A DNA stretch of 64,000 nucleotides from Alkalihalobacillus sp047302405 (GTDB lineage Bacteria; Bacillota; Bacilli; Bacillales; Bacillaceae_D), in contig NZ_CP154853.1 in NCBI RefSeq assembly GCF_047302405.1, positions 1,736,001 through 1,800,000 on the forward strand, read 5' to 3'. Both the position numbers and the translations under genes were made by a program. Below are positions 51,319 to 61,266 of this stretch, in pieces (position 1 is the stretch's first letter; each line of letters begins with the position of its first letter). The notes beneath the pieces were generated by a model, which saw only the letters and a list, made by a program, of their open reading frames with translations, had not been told where the DNA came from and did no database searches.

Positions 51319-52250
51319 CTTAAATTACCTCCAAAATCGCTTGTCATTATCTGAAAAAACTTTAGTGATGAGTGGAATGAAATGATGATATAGACTAAAG
51401 TTACGCCAATGAGAATTAAAATAAAAATTAATACTAGCCTCTCTAAAAAAAAGTAATCAATCCGCATACTATCGATTGTTGTGACCCATACGTAGCTTTC
51501 TGCTCCTACTCCATTAAGCCCGAAATATCCAATTGGTATAAAATAAGCTGCATATAGCACGATACAAATAACCGGAAAAATAATCAATAGATGTTTCCTG
51601 CTAAAAGGTTCGATATGTTTACTAAAGACTAATAAATTTGTAAATCCTGTAAAAACAAATAAACTTGATACAATCGAATTCATTCTTGGTAAATGCATGA
51701 TATAAGTCAAGGATTGCTTGATGGAATCCATCAAAACAAGGTTATCTGTGGAAAATCTTAGCACTATTAGAAGTAAGAAAGGTGTCACAAATAAAACAGT
51801 CATTTCAAGCATGAATAAGATGGAATTGGTTTTACTCATCATGGAAAATGTGATTAATAAGAGAAGGATCAAAAAGATTAAATTTGTGTTTAGCTTTGTA
51901 AACCTTCCTATAACTTGCATAATAGAGTTAAGAAACAACGTTCCTGAAAAAATACTCATGATGAAATAAAAAAAAAGAAAACCCTTTTGAATCTTGCTTT
52001 GGAACAATTTATTCAAACCTTCAGAAATAGTTTCACTGTGAAAATTCTTTATTAGAGCTTGAAATAAATATAAAAGAATCGCTCCAACTAATGTTGATAG
52101 GATCAAACTTGTTAAACTTCCGTTAAATCGCTCTTTATATAAGATTTGAGGAATACAAGCAGTTACACTTACGAGTGCATTGATATAAAATAAATAGAAG
52201 TAATAGCGTTGTCCGAGCATTAATTTCCACCTACAATCAATTATTAGCAA
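51150..52250 (-). CDS. Spore germination protein GerB-type permease subunit
   Basis: The 366-residue protein has about ten membrane helices of the amino acid/polyamine/organocation superfamily (endospore germination permease). In GerA-type receptors this subunit binds the germinant, such as an amino acid or sugar. It overlaps the A-subunit gene by 14 bp. The germinant cannot be predicted. Confidence 0.9.
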   Translation of the reverse strand: MLIIDCRWKLMLGQRYYFYLFYINALVSVTACIPQILYKERFNGSLTSLILSTLVGAILLYLFQALIKNFHSETISEGLNKLFQSKIQKGFLFFYFIMSIFSGTLFLNSIMQVIGRFTKLNTNLIFLILLLLITFSMMSKTNSILFMLEMTVLFVTPFLLLIVLRFSTDNLVLMDSIKQSLTYIMHLPRMNSIVSSLFVFTGFTNLLVFSKHIEPFSRKHLLIIFPVICIVLYAAYFIPIGYFGLNGVGAESYVWVTTIDSMRIDYFFLERLVLIFILILIGVTLVYIIISFHSSLKFFQIMTSDFGGNLRWIVLFIIVLSGLMTQYYLEEFSLLKFFHYFFIFRIISDLSLLGLLFYASKKQIKT

Positions 52251-53526
52251 ATAGTTGCATATAAGGCCTTCCTAAACTGCGTAAATTGCAAAGGTAAGCG
52301 ATAAGTGCAAATGCCCCTATTAGTACCCCTATAGCTCCAAATAAACTTCCTAATATAATTAAAGGATATCTTATAATCCGGATAGCTTGATGCATGGCAT
52401 TAATAGGAATCACAAAGATAGAAAGGGAAACAGCAGCAATTACAACAATCATCACATTGCCCACTAGTCCAGCTTGAGACGCTGCCTGTCCGAGAATTAA
52501 TCCACCAACAGTCGTAGCGGATGAACTAATCGTTCTTGGTAAACGGATACTAGCCTCCCCTAAAAATTCGGCCATTAGCATCATAAATAGAATCTCAAAA
52601 TAAGAAGGAAATGGAACCGATATTCTATTTCCTGCAATTAAAAGAGCAAATTGTACTTTTAAGATTTCGGGTGAATAAGAAATGATCGCTACATACAAAG
52701 CAGGAAGGAAAAGTGTAATCATAAGGGCTATGTATCGAATCGAAATCAGAAACTTGCCAACGACAGGTAATTCTACAGGGTCATCCATAGATTTAAAAAA
52801 ATCATAGAATTTAGAAGGTCCAAGTAAAACCCACGAAGAACCCTCAATAAGAAAAACAATTTTCCCTTGAGAAAGATTGGTTACGGCTCTGTCAGGTCGC
52901 TCTGTTGTCAAAAACAAAGGAAACGGGCACCACTTATCATCTATCAATAATTTTTGTAATTGACCAGCCGATTGCAATATATCCACTTCTATATCCTTCA
53001 TTTTATTATTTAAATGAACTAGAGTTTGTGAGTCACAGAGCTTCTCATCATACAGTAAAATGATATTTGTTTTAGAACTTCTCCCTAATTTTTTATTTTT
53101 AGAGATTAATGTTTCTTTTCGGTAACGATTACGAATAATATTTAATGAAATACTTACATTTTCACTTAAGCTATCTTTAGGCCCTTGTAAAACACTTTCA
53201 TCTGTTGATTCGCCTATCCCACTCGTTTCGAAATCTTCTAATTTTACAGAGTAGAATTGATGTTCATGTAAAATAATGACGCACCCGTTGAACACTTTTT
53301 CAATGGCTTCTTTTTCTACTTTAATGAATGACCACTCTTCAAACGACTTTATGTATTCTTGAAACTCATTAATTTGATTTATTTCATAAAAAGGGGAAAT
53401 AAGATGATCCATAATCCTTTTTTCATCACATAAGGACTTAAAATAATAAAGAGTGATTTCTAATCTGTCTTTTCTAACTTCTCTCTGAATAAAATCATCA
53501 TTTTTGCTCAAATCTTTAAGTTTCAT
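52237..53526 (-). CDS. Spore germination protein GerA-type subunit
   Basis: The protein has 429 residues from the ATG at 53524-53526, with GAGGTGA upstream. It has an N-terminal hydrophilic domain (about 1-225) with the family core DRAVTNLSQGKIVFLIEGSS. A membrane domain of four to five helices follows, with FPSYFEILFMMLMAEFLGEA and SQAGLVGNVMIVV. It is the first gene of the gerA-type operon and would be made in the forespore. It is somewhat shorter than many GerA proteins, mainly at the C-terminus. Confidence 0.9.
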   Translation of the reverse strand: MKLKDLSKNDDFIQREVRKDRLEITLYYFKSLCDEKRIMDHLISPFYEINQINEFQEYIKSFEEWSFIKVEKEAIEKVFNGCVIILHEHQFYSVKLEDFETSGIGESTDESVLQGPKDSLSENVSISLNIIRNRYRKETLISKNKKLGRSSKTNIILLYDEKLCDSQTLVHLNNKMKDIEVDILQSAGQLQKLLIDDKWCPFPLFLTTERPDRAVTNLSQGKIVFLIEGSSWVLLGPSKFYDFFKSMDDPVELPVVGKFLISIRYIALMITLFLPALYVAIISYSPEILKVQFALLIAGNRISVPFPSYFEILFMMLMAEFLGEASIRLPRTISSSATTVGGLILGQAASQAGLVGNVMIVVIAAVSLSIFVIPINAMHQAIRIIRYPLIILGSLFGAIGVLIGAFALIAYLCNLRSLGRPYMQLFANN

Positions 53527-53776
53527 AAAAATCACCTCGCAAAAATTATTCCCTGATCCGAAAAATTTAATGCAGTTCAAATCTATAAAAGGGAATATTT
53601 AACATAAACAGACATCCCCCTCATCCATTTACTGACTTCTATTCAAAGTAAAAATCGTAAACACAAAAAAAGCCAAAACCCTACATTAAGGAATCGACTT
53701 TTTCGGTCTTTATTCGTTAAAACTCTAGAACTAGTTAGTTATCATAAGTTCCTTTTGAGCTACTGAAATTGCCTTA

Positions 53777-54394
53777 TTAAATCGTCCATTGATCGTGAAT
53801 AATCGCTACTAAATACAAAGCTCCATCCACTTCTTCAAAGGCCATAATTAAACTTCCCCAATCCATTCCAGCGTACTCTTCACTACCTGGTACATGAAAT
53901 TCTATGAACGAGGCATTCGGATAAAACTCTTTAGCATTGTGTAAGGAATTTCCACGTGGTTGTATAGCTTCATCTAGATGCACTTCTTCTGCAGATGCAA
54001 AATCTTTATCATAAATAAATTGTTCGTAATATTCATTTGGGGTCAGTTCGATTGGCTCACCACTTCCATCAAAAGTTCCCCAAGTATAATTCGATTGATC
54101 ATTTTTCCAATTTTCTACTTTTTCTTGTTCAAACGTTTGATGATCATTTTCTACATAAGCATATGGCGAAAACGTTACACCTTTTTCAGAATGCACATAC
54201 TCAGCTACCTGTTCAAAACCTTTTTCCTTTAATGCCTCAAGTATTAGTTGAGCTCGCTCTTCAACTGTGGCATTTTCTTCAACAGGAGACGGATCTTCTT
54301 CCGCTTCCGTTTGAAAACTACTAGATAAATTAAACAAAAGGATGGCTGCAATGACCACCGTTACACTTCCAATAAAATAAAGGACTCCTTTCAT
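53777..54394 (-). CDS. Secreted or membrane-anchored protein of unknown function
   Basis: The 205-residue protein has an N-terminal hydrophobic segment (about 4-24) and an acidic linker. A folded domain follows with VEERAQLILEALKEKGFEQVAEYVH, FSPYAYV and a C-terminal region ending ALYLVAIIHDQWTI. Aromatic and acidic residues are frequent. It may be an exported spore- or envelope-related protein. No family is assigned. Confidence 0.6.
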   Translation of the reverse strand: MKGVLYFIGSVTVVIAAILLFNLSSSFQTEAEEDPSPVEENATVEERAQLILEALKEKGFEQVAEYVHSEKGVTFSPYAYVENDHQTFEQEKVENWKNDQSNYTWGTFDGSGEPIELTPNEYYEQFIYDKDFASAEEVHLDEAIQPRGNSLHNAKEFYPNASFIEFHVPGSEEYAGMDWGSLIMAFEEVDGALYLVAIIHDQWTI

Positions 54395-54579
54395 GTCATA
54401 ACTCTCCTTTCTCTTTCTGTTAGTCTACATATTTAAATGCCGTTTGATGCCATTTTCTTTCTTTAGTATATGAGACGTAGTTAGTCACGATATGGTTTCA
54501 GAAAAAAAGGAAAAAGGGGAGAAAGGGCTTATCCTAGTAGTTCCGTTTTGATGCTTTGCTTTACTCTGATATCATCTAA

Positions 54580-55650
54580 TCAACTCTTTTCATATCCATT
54601 TATTAGCTCACTCACTTCCCAAGCTAAATCCCAGACATTTGTATCTTGATTGGCCATGATAATAATCGACATATCGGTTTTAGGATAATAATTCATTACA
54701 CAACTTACCCCTGCGTTAATTCCATCTTTTTGCATGTAAATGAGCTCATTGCTATCTTTCTCCATTAGAAAGTGAAATCCATACCCCATTAATTGTGTGA
54801 CAGTTGCATGTTGTCGGTAAATCTCTTTAGGTGTAAAGATTTCATTCGTCCATTTTTCTGACAACAATTTTCCAGCTTTAAGAGACCTAATAAATAAATC
54901 AAGGTCTTGCACAGTCGTTAACGCACCGGCATCAGCTGATCCGATAGACGGATAGGAATAAATATTCTTTCGATACCCAATGATCTTTTCATTCTCGTCT
55001 AAAATAGAAGCATAGTGCTCCGCTGCCTGTTCAACCACCTGATCCATTGCATAAAAATCAGTTTGGTTCATTCCCGCTGCATCAAAAATGGATTTTTTTA
55101 TAAATTCCCGATAACTTAACCCACTTCTTTTTTCAATAATCAACCCAAGCAAAATAAAGGCACAATTATTGTATCTACACCCCTCACCAGGATTAAAGTT
55201 CGGTTCTTTATAAATAAATTGAGGTAAATAATCAACGGTTTCTTTGACAGAATAATTCGGTTTATCCTTCCATAACTCCTCATAGCTCTCACCAGCTTCC
55301 TCATCAGCGTCATCGCCAATTCCAGAAGTATGCGTTAATAAGTGATAAATCGTAACATCCTTATGAATCGTTGAATCTCCTAAATCTAGAATTTCTAAAA
55401 CCTTATCATCCAAAGACAATAATTGTTGCTCTATTAATTTCAGGATAGCTACAGATGTAAACACTTTTGTAATAGAAGCGGTATCAAATTTAGTATCGAT
55501 TCGATTAGGAACTCTCCAACCACGATGTGCATAACCAAACGCTTTTTGAAAAAAAATCGAATTCCCAACTTTCACAAATCCTACACCAGAGAAGTTCTCG
55601 TTCTGCACGTATTCATTAAATACATCTTCTATTTGGATTGTTATCGTCAT
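54580..55650 (-). CDS. Beta-lactamase-fold serine hydrolase
   Basis: The protein has 356 residues from the ATG at 55648-55650 after GGAGG. The SxxK motif is TASITKVFTS, the YxN motif lies in CRYNNCAFILLG, and the C-terminal substrate wall is near IMANQDTN. There is no signal peptide, so it is cytoplasmic. It belongs to the class C beta-lactamase/esterase superfamily. The substrate is unknown. Confidence 0.85.
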   Translation of the reverse strand: MTITIQIEDVFNEYVQNENFSGVGFVKVGNSIFFQKAFGYAHRGWRVPNRIDTKFDTASITKVFTSVAILKLIEQQLLSLDDKVLEILDLGDSTIHKDVTIYHLLTHTSGIGDDADEEAGESYEELWKDKPNYSVKETVDYLPQFIYKEPNFNPGEGCRYNNCAFILLGLIIEKRSGLSYREFIKKSIFDAAGMNQTDFYAMDQVVEQAAEHYASILDENEKIIGYRKNIYSYPSIGSADAGALTTVQDLDLFIRSLKAGKLLSEKWTNEIFTPKEIYRQHATVTQLMGYGFHFLMEKDSNELIYMQKDGINAGVSCVMNYYPKTDMSIIIMANQDTNVWDLAWEVSELINGYEKS

Positions 55651-55736
55651 ATTTTTCCTCCTTACCTTGCTCTTTTGTTTTATTTTACCATCCATTCATT
55701 GGTCGTTGTGCTCAAGAACAATTAACAAAAAAAGAA

Positions 55737-55759
55737 GCTCTAAGCATTTTAGCTAGAGC
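55737..55759 (-). terminator. Terminator of the sugar-catabolic cluster
   Basis: GCTCTA and TAGAGC arms with an 11-nt loop are followed on the minus strand by TTCTTTTTTT, downstream of the isomerase gene. Confidence 0.65.
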
Positions 55760-55844
55760 AAAAAAGATGTAGCTTCCTCAAAGGTAAGCTTCAAGTAAGA
55801 TATATATTTTCTCGTTAATCAAGGAAAAATCATCTAGCCTCATT

Positions 55845-56690
55845 TTATTCGACTAATGATTTTAAATATTGCGCATTAAAAGCCAATGCCTCTTTAGAAG
55901 GAAACGTTTCGCTAAAATCCTCCATTCCAATATAACCTTGATAGCCGCTCTCTTTTAATGCATTCATTACTTCTGGCCAATCGACTATACCTTGATCAAT
56001 TCTCACCCATTTAGCATGCCATTTTTTTATTCCCTCTTGCTCTTTAGAAAAATAGGCTGCATTTTTGGCATGAACATGGGCTAAATAAGGTCCTAGCATC
56101 GCTATGCCCATTCGATAATCTTCATATCCTTCATGAACCATATTCCCAGGATCATATAAAACCCCAATATACTCAGGGTTTGATTCCTCTACTAACCTTA
56201 GTGCTAAAGAAGCACTTGGAGCAATCGTTTGATGATGAGTCTCGACAAGTCCCTTGATCTGATACTGTTTGCAAAGCTCCTCAACTTCTTTCACATATCT
56301 TTTCGCCTGCTGTAGTAAATCAGAAAATGGAAGAGCTCCATCGTATCTGGGAACACCTATTCGAATCATGTTAGCCCCTAATAATTTCGCTTTTTTTAAC
56401 ACATCCTCTGTCGCTTCTAGATCACCACAGGTTAAATAAGGGGTAACACTTAACGTCTCAATGCCTAATTTTTCCGCTTCTTTTCTTAACTTTAACAATT
56501 CTTCCGACTTCCAATTCGGTTGAATCGTACAAACATTGTTTCTCCAAAAGCTAAGGTTCTCTTGTTCAAATTGAGGATCAATCGATTTATATCTCCATTC
56601 AACCGCATCATATCCATTCTCTTTAAGCAACGGTAAAAGCTCAGATGGTGTTAAATCTGGTACCATCACAGTAAACACAGAAAACTTCAT
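55845..56690 (-). CDS. Sugar phosphate isomerase/epimerase family TIM-barrel enzyme
   Basis: This protein of about 281 residues belongs to the xylose isomerase-like AP endonuclease 2 superfamily. Metal-site acids are seen in VETHHQTIAPS, LYDPGNMVHEG, VHAKNAA and IGMEDFSE. Two adjacent ATG codons follow GGGAGG, and the second gives the better spacing. It is the last gene of a cluster with two Gfo/Idh oxidoreductases, which suggests conversion of an oxidised sugar or inositol derivative. Confidence 0.8.
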   Translation of the reverse strand: MKFSVFTVMVPDLTPSELLPLLKENGYDAVEWRYKSIDPQFEQENLSFWRNNVCTIQPNWKSEELLKLRKEAEKLGIETLSVTPYLTCGDLEATEDVLKKAKLLGANMIRIGVPRYDGALPFSDLLQQAKRYVKEVEELCKQYQIKGLVETHHQTIAPSASLALRLVEESNPEYIGVLYDPGNMVHEGYEDYRMGIAMLGPYLAHVHAKNAAYFSKEQEGIKKWHAKWVRIDQGIVDWPEVMNALKESGYQGYIGMEDFSETFPSKEALAFNAQYLKSLVE

Positions 56691-56721
56691 CATATCTTCC
56701 TCCCACAAAATGAATGACCAT

Positions 56722-57561
56722 TCAGGAAACAACTTCCTTACGGTATTGCTCTGGTGTCATCCCAGTTAATTGTTTAAAAACTTTACTTAAATGGGAAGGG
56801 TGCTTAAACCCCATCGCAAAACTGACTTCTGTAACGGTTCGATTCGGATACAGCATTAATTCAATCTTGGCTTGATTAACTCTTTTTTGATATAAAAAAG
56901 TAAAAATCGTTACACCCGTTACTTCTTTAAAGATTTTCGATAAATAAAATCGACTTAAATGAAGATGTTCTTCTAAAAATTCCATACTAATTTCTTCATG
57001 ATAATGATTTTCTATATACGTAATAACCCTTTGAACATGCTTTTCCTTATCTGAGCGATGTGTTCTTTTCTTTGCTAATGAATTTTGGCAAAATGGATAA
57101 ATGAATGCAAGTAAATCGATAAACAAAAGTTGATAGCGCTGAACTGATAGCAAATCTCCGTTATCTTTTAATTGCTGAATTCTTATAAAATAACTCTCTA
57201 GCTCTTCCTTTTTTTTCCCTTCAAAGTGAATTCTTAAAGATTTTAATTTCGTAAATGGAAGTAACACACGTTCTAACCCCATCGGCTCTAATAGTTGAGA
57301 AAAATAACTCGTATCAAAATGAATCGTCGTTCGTATATAATCGTCTTCCTCATAGATTTTTGGCCGATGTAACGTTAAACCGTGCATCAATATCAAGTCT
57401 CCCGGAGATAAGATATGAATTTCATCGCCGATTAAATAGTTGCATTTGCCACCATGAAAATAATAAATTTCAGCCTTTTCATGTGAATGAAAATCAATCT
57501 TTGACTTCGTATTCTGGTGGTATCCAAATTGTAAATGATCATCAATCAAACTGATCGACAT
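56722..57561 (-). CDS. AraC-family transcriptional regulator
   Basis: The protein has 279 residues from the ATG at 57559-57561, with GGAGG 5 bp upstream. The N-terminal cupin sensor domain (about 10-90, with HSHEKAEIYYFHGG) is followed by a double HTH (ISMEFLEEHLHLSRFYLSKIFKE and TVTEVSFAMGFKHPSHLSKVF). It lies inside the sugar cluster and is probably its inducer-sensing activator. Confidence 0.87.
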   Translation of the reverse strand: MSISLIDDHLQFGYHQNTKSKIDFHSHEKAEIYYFHGGKCNYLIGDEIHILSPGDLILMHGLTLHRPKIYEEDDYIRTTIHFDTSYFSQLLEPMGLERVLLPFTKLKSLRIHFEGKKKEELESYFIRIQQLKDNGDLLSVQRYQLLFIDLLAFIYPFCQNSLAKKRTHRSDKEKHVQRVITYIENHYHEEISMEFLEEHLHLSRFYLSKIFKEVTGVTIFTFLYQKRVNQAKIELMLYPNRTVTEVSFAMGFKHPSHLSKVFKQLTGMTPEQYRKEVVS

Positions 57562-57611
57562 AGTCGCCTCCACTTTTCGTTAAGATCTTTCATCTTAATT
57601 AATTAAGTGTA

Positions 57612-58688
57612 TTATTCAACTTTAATCGCTTGTTTCTGAGCCATCAAGCATAGTTCTGCCGCTTTAAAAGCATGGGCCTGTCTCATCGCATTTTCCGTCC
57701 TATTTAGGCAATCAAGAATGAATTGACCAAAGAAAGGAAAACCAACCTTTCCTTTTACTTGAAAGTGTTGTTCTGTTTCTTCATTTACTAAATAAACATG
57801 GTCCCCCTCTTCATCCCTTGCGACATCCACATACTTTCTAATTTCAATCGTTCCTTTTGTTCCTGTAAGAAAAAGTCTTCCATCTCCCCAAGTTGATAGC
57901 CCATTCGGTGTATGCCAATCAACCCGAAAGAAGTGAGTCGCTCCATTATCACCAACTAGAGTTGCATCCCCATAGTCTTCTAACTCTGGATATTCTTTCG
58001 CGTAATAATTAGCTACTTTGCTATGCAACACTTTAGCCTCCTGACAACCTGTATAATATAAAAATTGCTCAATTTGATGGCTACCGATATCACATAAAAT
58101 TCCACCATACTGCTCTTTTTGAAAAAACCATTCAGGTCTGTTCTCTGCTTGTAATCGATGTGGACCAAAGCCTGTCACTTGCAAAACACGACCTATTGCC
58201 CCTTGTTCAATCAGCTGACCAGCAAAGACAGCACTTTCCACATGAAGTCTTTCACTATAATAAACCATATATTTTTTCCCAGTTTCCAGCACTGCCTTTT
58301 TCGCTAGTTCTAGCTGCTCAAGTGTCGTAAATGGTGTTTTATCCGTAAAATAGTCTTTTCCATGCTCCATAACGAGGATACCTAACTCACACCTTTTGGA
58401 AGGAATAGCAGCAGCAGCGACAAGCATTACTTCCTTATCTTGTAAAATATCATCCAAGGAGTCTGCTATTCTAACGTTGGGATATTGTCGTTTAAACGCT
58501 TCACACTTTTTACGCTCTCCATCATAGACCCATTTCAAATCAGCCCCAGCTTCCATTAATCCGTTACACATTCCATAAATATGTCCATGATCTAAAGCAG
58601 TTGCAGCAAAAACAAACTCCCCTTGTTCCACAACTTTATTGATAACTCCTTTAGGTGCATAGTTCATTCCTTCCTTATGACGATTCAA
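57612..58688 (-). CDS. Gfo/Idh/MocA-family oxidoreductase (second in cluster)
   Basis: The 358-residue NAD(P)-dependent sugar dehydrogenase has an N-terminal Rossmann region (FAATALDHGHIYGMCNGL) in which the usual GxGxxG is altered. The family block KDYFTDKTPFTTLEQ replaces EKPLA, and the C-terminal domain follows with GGILCDIGSHQIEQFLYY. The start is TTG at 58688 after GGAGTGA, or ATG at 58667 after AAGGAAGG. It probably oxidises a sugar or inositol. Confidence 0.82.
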   Translation of the reverse strand: MNRHKEGMNYAPKGVINKVVEQGEFVFAATALDHGHIYGMCNGLMEAGADLKWVYDGERKKCEAFKRQYPNVRIADSLDDILQDKEVMLVAAAAIPSKRCELGILVMEHGKDYFTDKTPFTTLEQLELAKKAVLETGKKYMVYYSERLHVESAVFAGQLIEQGAIGRVLQVTGFGPHRLQAENRPEWFFQKEQYGGILCDIGSHQIEQFLYYTGCQEAKVLHSKVANYYAKEYPELEDYGDATLVGDNGATHFFRVDWHTPNGLSTWGDGRLFLTGTKGTIEIRKYVDVARDEEGDHVYLVNEETEQHFQVKGKVGFPFFGQFILDCLNRTENAMRQAHAFKAAELCLMAQKQAIKVE

Positions 58689-58717
58689 CTTGGAGTCACT
58701 CCTTTTTTATTTATCAA

Positions 58718-59875
58718 TTAGTGAGTTCCTTCTACATTCAATGTTCGATACCCTTTAATAACTTTACTTTTCGATTGCTGAATTCTTTTTTGTAACTGTT
58801 CATAATAAAGCTTTTCATCTAAAGGAAACTCGACCGAATCGTTGATCCAAGTTGACAATTGAATCGCATTTGAAATCATTAATCCTTTAATTCCCTCCTC
58901 ACCCGGTGCAAGTAAAGGCGTGTTCAATCGGATCGCATCAATAAAGTTTTGTGTAATTACTTCATGCCCTTCTTTTGTTCGTATAATAGGAATTTCACAT
59001 TTCCAATATTCCGGTTCTCCAAACCCTCCCTTATAAGTTCGATTAAATTCTGGTTCAGAGATTCTTAAACGCCAAAATGTTAACGTTCCATGTTCTACAA
59101 CGATCTTTCCTTGCTCCCCAACAATTTCAAGTCGATTCGTTCCAGCCGCTTCAGCCGTCGTTGTAATAAAAACAGCTGTTGCTCCATTTTCATATTCCGC
59201 ATACGCTGTTACTTCATCTTCGACCTCAATATCTCGATACTTTCCAAATGAACAAAAGGACCGAATTTTTGCTGGCATCATCCCAGTCATCCACTGCCAT
59301 AAATCAAGCTGATGTGGACATTGATTAATTAAAACCCCTCCACCTTCTCCTGCCCAAGTTGCACGCCAGTCACCTGAATCATAGTAACTTTGAGAGCGGT
59401 ACCAACTTGTCATAATCCAATTAATTCTTCTAATATCTCCTAATTCCTTCGTCTGAATTAAATCTCTCACTTTTTGATAAAGGGGATTCGTTCGTTGATT
59501 ATACATAATAGAAAATACTTTTCCACTCTCTTTGGCCGCTTCATTCATTCGACGAACTTGTTTTGTATATACACCAGCTGGCTTTTCCGTTAGTACATGC
59601 ATCTGATGTTCAAAAGCCTTACTTGCTAAACGGGGATGATCATAATGTGGTGTCGCGATTAAGACAGCATCGACTTCAGCCTGCTTAAAAAATAACTCCT
59701 CATCTTGAAAAATTTGAATACCTGGATAGCACCGTTCTAATTCTTCCTTTTTATCTAATCGTTGTTCTAATAGTGCTGTTAAAATCGCTCCTTCAATTTT
59801 CCCCTCAACTAAATAGTTTACATGAGATGTTCCCATTGAACCGACACCAATTACTCCTACTCTAACCTTTTCCAT
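58718..59875 (-). CDS. Gfo/Idh/MocA-family oxidoreductase (first in cluster)
   Basis: The 385-residue protein has the clear nucleotide-binding loop GVIGVGSMGTSHVNYL and the substrate block LTEKPAGVYTKQ. GGGVLINQCPHQLDLWQWMTG contains the catalytic His. It is the first gene of the cluster and is preceded by a candidate cre site. The presence of two paralogous dehydrogenases suggests successive or reversible oxidation, as in sugar epimerisation through a keto intermediate. Confidence 0.88.
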   Translation of the reverse strand: MEKVRVGVIGVGSMGTSHVNYLVEGKIEGAILTALLEQRLDKKEELERCYPGIQIFQDEELFFKQAEVDAVLIATPHYDHPRLASKAFEHQMHVLTEKPAGVYTKQVRRMNEAAKESGKVFSIMYNQRTNPLYQKVRDLIQTKELGDIRRINWIMTSWYRSQSYYDSGDWRATWAGEGGGVLINQCPHQLDLWQWMTGMMPAKIRSFCSFGKYRDIEVEDEVTAYAEYENGATAVFITTTAEAAGTNRLEIVGEQGKIVVEHGTLTFWRLRISEPEFNRTYKGGFGEPEYWKCEIPIIRTKEGHEVITQNFIDAIRLNTPLLAPGEEGIKGLMISNAIQLSTWINDSVEFPLDEKLYYEQLQKRIQQSKSKVIKGYRTLNVEGTH

Positions 59876-59951
59876 CTGTCCTTCTCCTCCCTTTTTTAAC
59901 TTGCTTTAAGAATAAAACAACCACAGTTTAAAACCTTCACTCTAATTGATG

Positions 59952-59965
59952 AATTAACGCTTACA
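59952..59965. promoter_or_regulatory. Candidate CcpA-binding cre site
   Basis: On the minus strand TGTAAGCGTTAATT agrees with the cre consensus TGWAANCGNTNWCA at 12 of 14 positions. It lies about 75-90 bp before the first dehydrogenase gene, a usual place for catabolite repression. Confidence 0.45.
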
Positions 59966-60118
59966 TTTATACAATATTGTTCTATTTAAAACTTTAAGGA
60001 AGGAGGACTTATAATTAAAAGAACTTTCTTTGGTTGAAGTTGACGAGAAAGAAACCAAGAAGGTACTGAGAGAATTTCAAACAAGATGGCGTTATTAAGG
60101 TTTGCAGGCTGTTGACTA

Positions 60119-60496
60119 TCATTTTCTCAAAATAAATTTGTCGAGATGTGTAAAAATATAATTAGAAAAATTCTCATCATTTTCTTTTATAAGCTTGTTC
60201 ATCCTGTCTAACTTCTCTATTTCATCCTCATTTAATTCCTGTCGTTCATATATAATATCTCGAAACGGATAACTAGCATTATATACATCTTCGTCGCTGT
60301 CTAAATAGGTTTTTATACTTGCTTTTATTTCATCCTCGTCAATTACACTATTTTCTTTTTCAGAGGTAAATATTATACTAGGAATCTCTACGTTCTTTGG
60401 AAGAATAACTTCATCGTCGGCAGCAGTAATATTTCCTCCCTGGGAACATGCACTTAAAATCAAAATCATTAAGAAACTATAAATAATCCTCCTCAT
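60119..60496 (-). CDS. Small lipoprotein of unknown function
   Basis: The 125-residue protein has a lipoprotein signal (lipobox LSAC, Cys about 17) and an acidic helical mature part. GTAGGAG precedes the ATG. No family is recognised. It would be anchored on the outer face of the membrane. Confidence 0.6.
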   Translation of the reverse strand: MRRIIYSFLMILILSACSQGGNITAADDEVILPKNVEIPSIIFTSEKENSVIDEDEIKASIKTYLDSDEDVYNASYPFRDIIYERQELNEDEIEKLDRMNKLIKENDENFSNYIFTHLDKFILRK

Positions 60497-60652
60497 AATA
60501 ACTTCTCCTACCTGCTTTTTATATCATAACAATACAAATAATTTCATTTAATCCTATATTTGTAAACCGCTCTACAATTGTCCCAAATAACAACTTTCAA
60601 CCGTTCGCCTACAGAAACAGAACAAGCAAAAGCTTTATGGTACTCTCTTAAA

Positions 60653-60719
60653 TAGAAAAAAGGAACTGAACCCAATCGGTGTCATTTTCACGACTCCTTT
60701 TGAAACAGTCCCTTCCACA
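60653..60719 (-). terminator. Terminator after the Mor-like gene
   Basis: AAGGAACTG and CAGTCCCTT (one mismatch) enclose a partly paired stretch just after the stop codon. An A-rich tract on the plus side gives T residues on the minus strand. Confidence 0.45.
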
Positions 60720-60722
60720 TAT

Positions 60723-61001
60723 TTAAGATTGACTTATTTTTTCATGCCTAATAATTCTTCTAACACTCTTTTCAGAGAGATAAAATTGAACGGCTAATTC
60801 GGCAATTGTTGCTCCTTCTAAAAATAGAACATACATTTTTTCATTTCGTTCTTTTAGAGTTTGCCTCGTTCCGTTGTTTTCTCCCCATGATTTTTTGTTA
60901 ACGCTTTTTCTCGGGATATACAATGGTTTTCCGTCAACATATTGCTGAATCTTTTTAATTAATTCTTTTGGTAAAACATGCTCCGCATTCATATAGCTCA
61001 T
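60723..61001 (-). CDS. CD3324/Mor-activator-like small DNA-binding protein
   Basis: The protein has 92 residues from the ATG at 60999-61001 after GGGAGG. The N-terminal part LPKELIKKIQQYVDGKPLYIP and the C-terminal HTH ATIAELAVQFYLSEKSVRRII match the CD3324 family, related to the Mor transcription activators of phage Mu type. Its target is unknown. Confidence 0.75.
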   Translation of the reverse strand: MSYMNAEHVLPKELIKKIQQYVDGKPLYIPRKSVNKKSWGENNGTRQTLKERNEKMYVLFLEGATIAELAVQFYLSEKSVRRIIRHEKISQS

Positions 61002-61266
61002 ATTTTGCTCCCTCCCATTTTTGATAAATGTTGAGTAAGAAGCAAAATTTATAGCGAACATTTATTGAATACCCTTCATATCATTCATACAAGCAACTTC
61101 ATAAAAGATCACCTCAAACCATTTATAATAAATTAAATATTTCAATAATTATACCACTTTCTCAAAACCGATAACATATGGGACAAGTATCTAAAATCAT
61201 ACTTGAATGGAATCAACAAATTCGATTAGTAAATTAATTTAATTAAGAAATAGTTTATCACACTTT

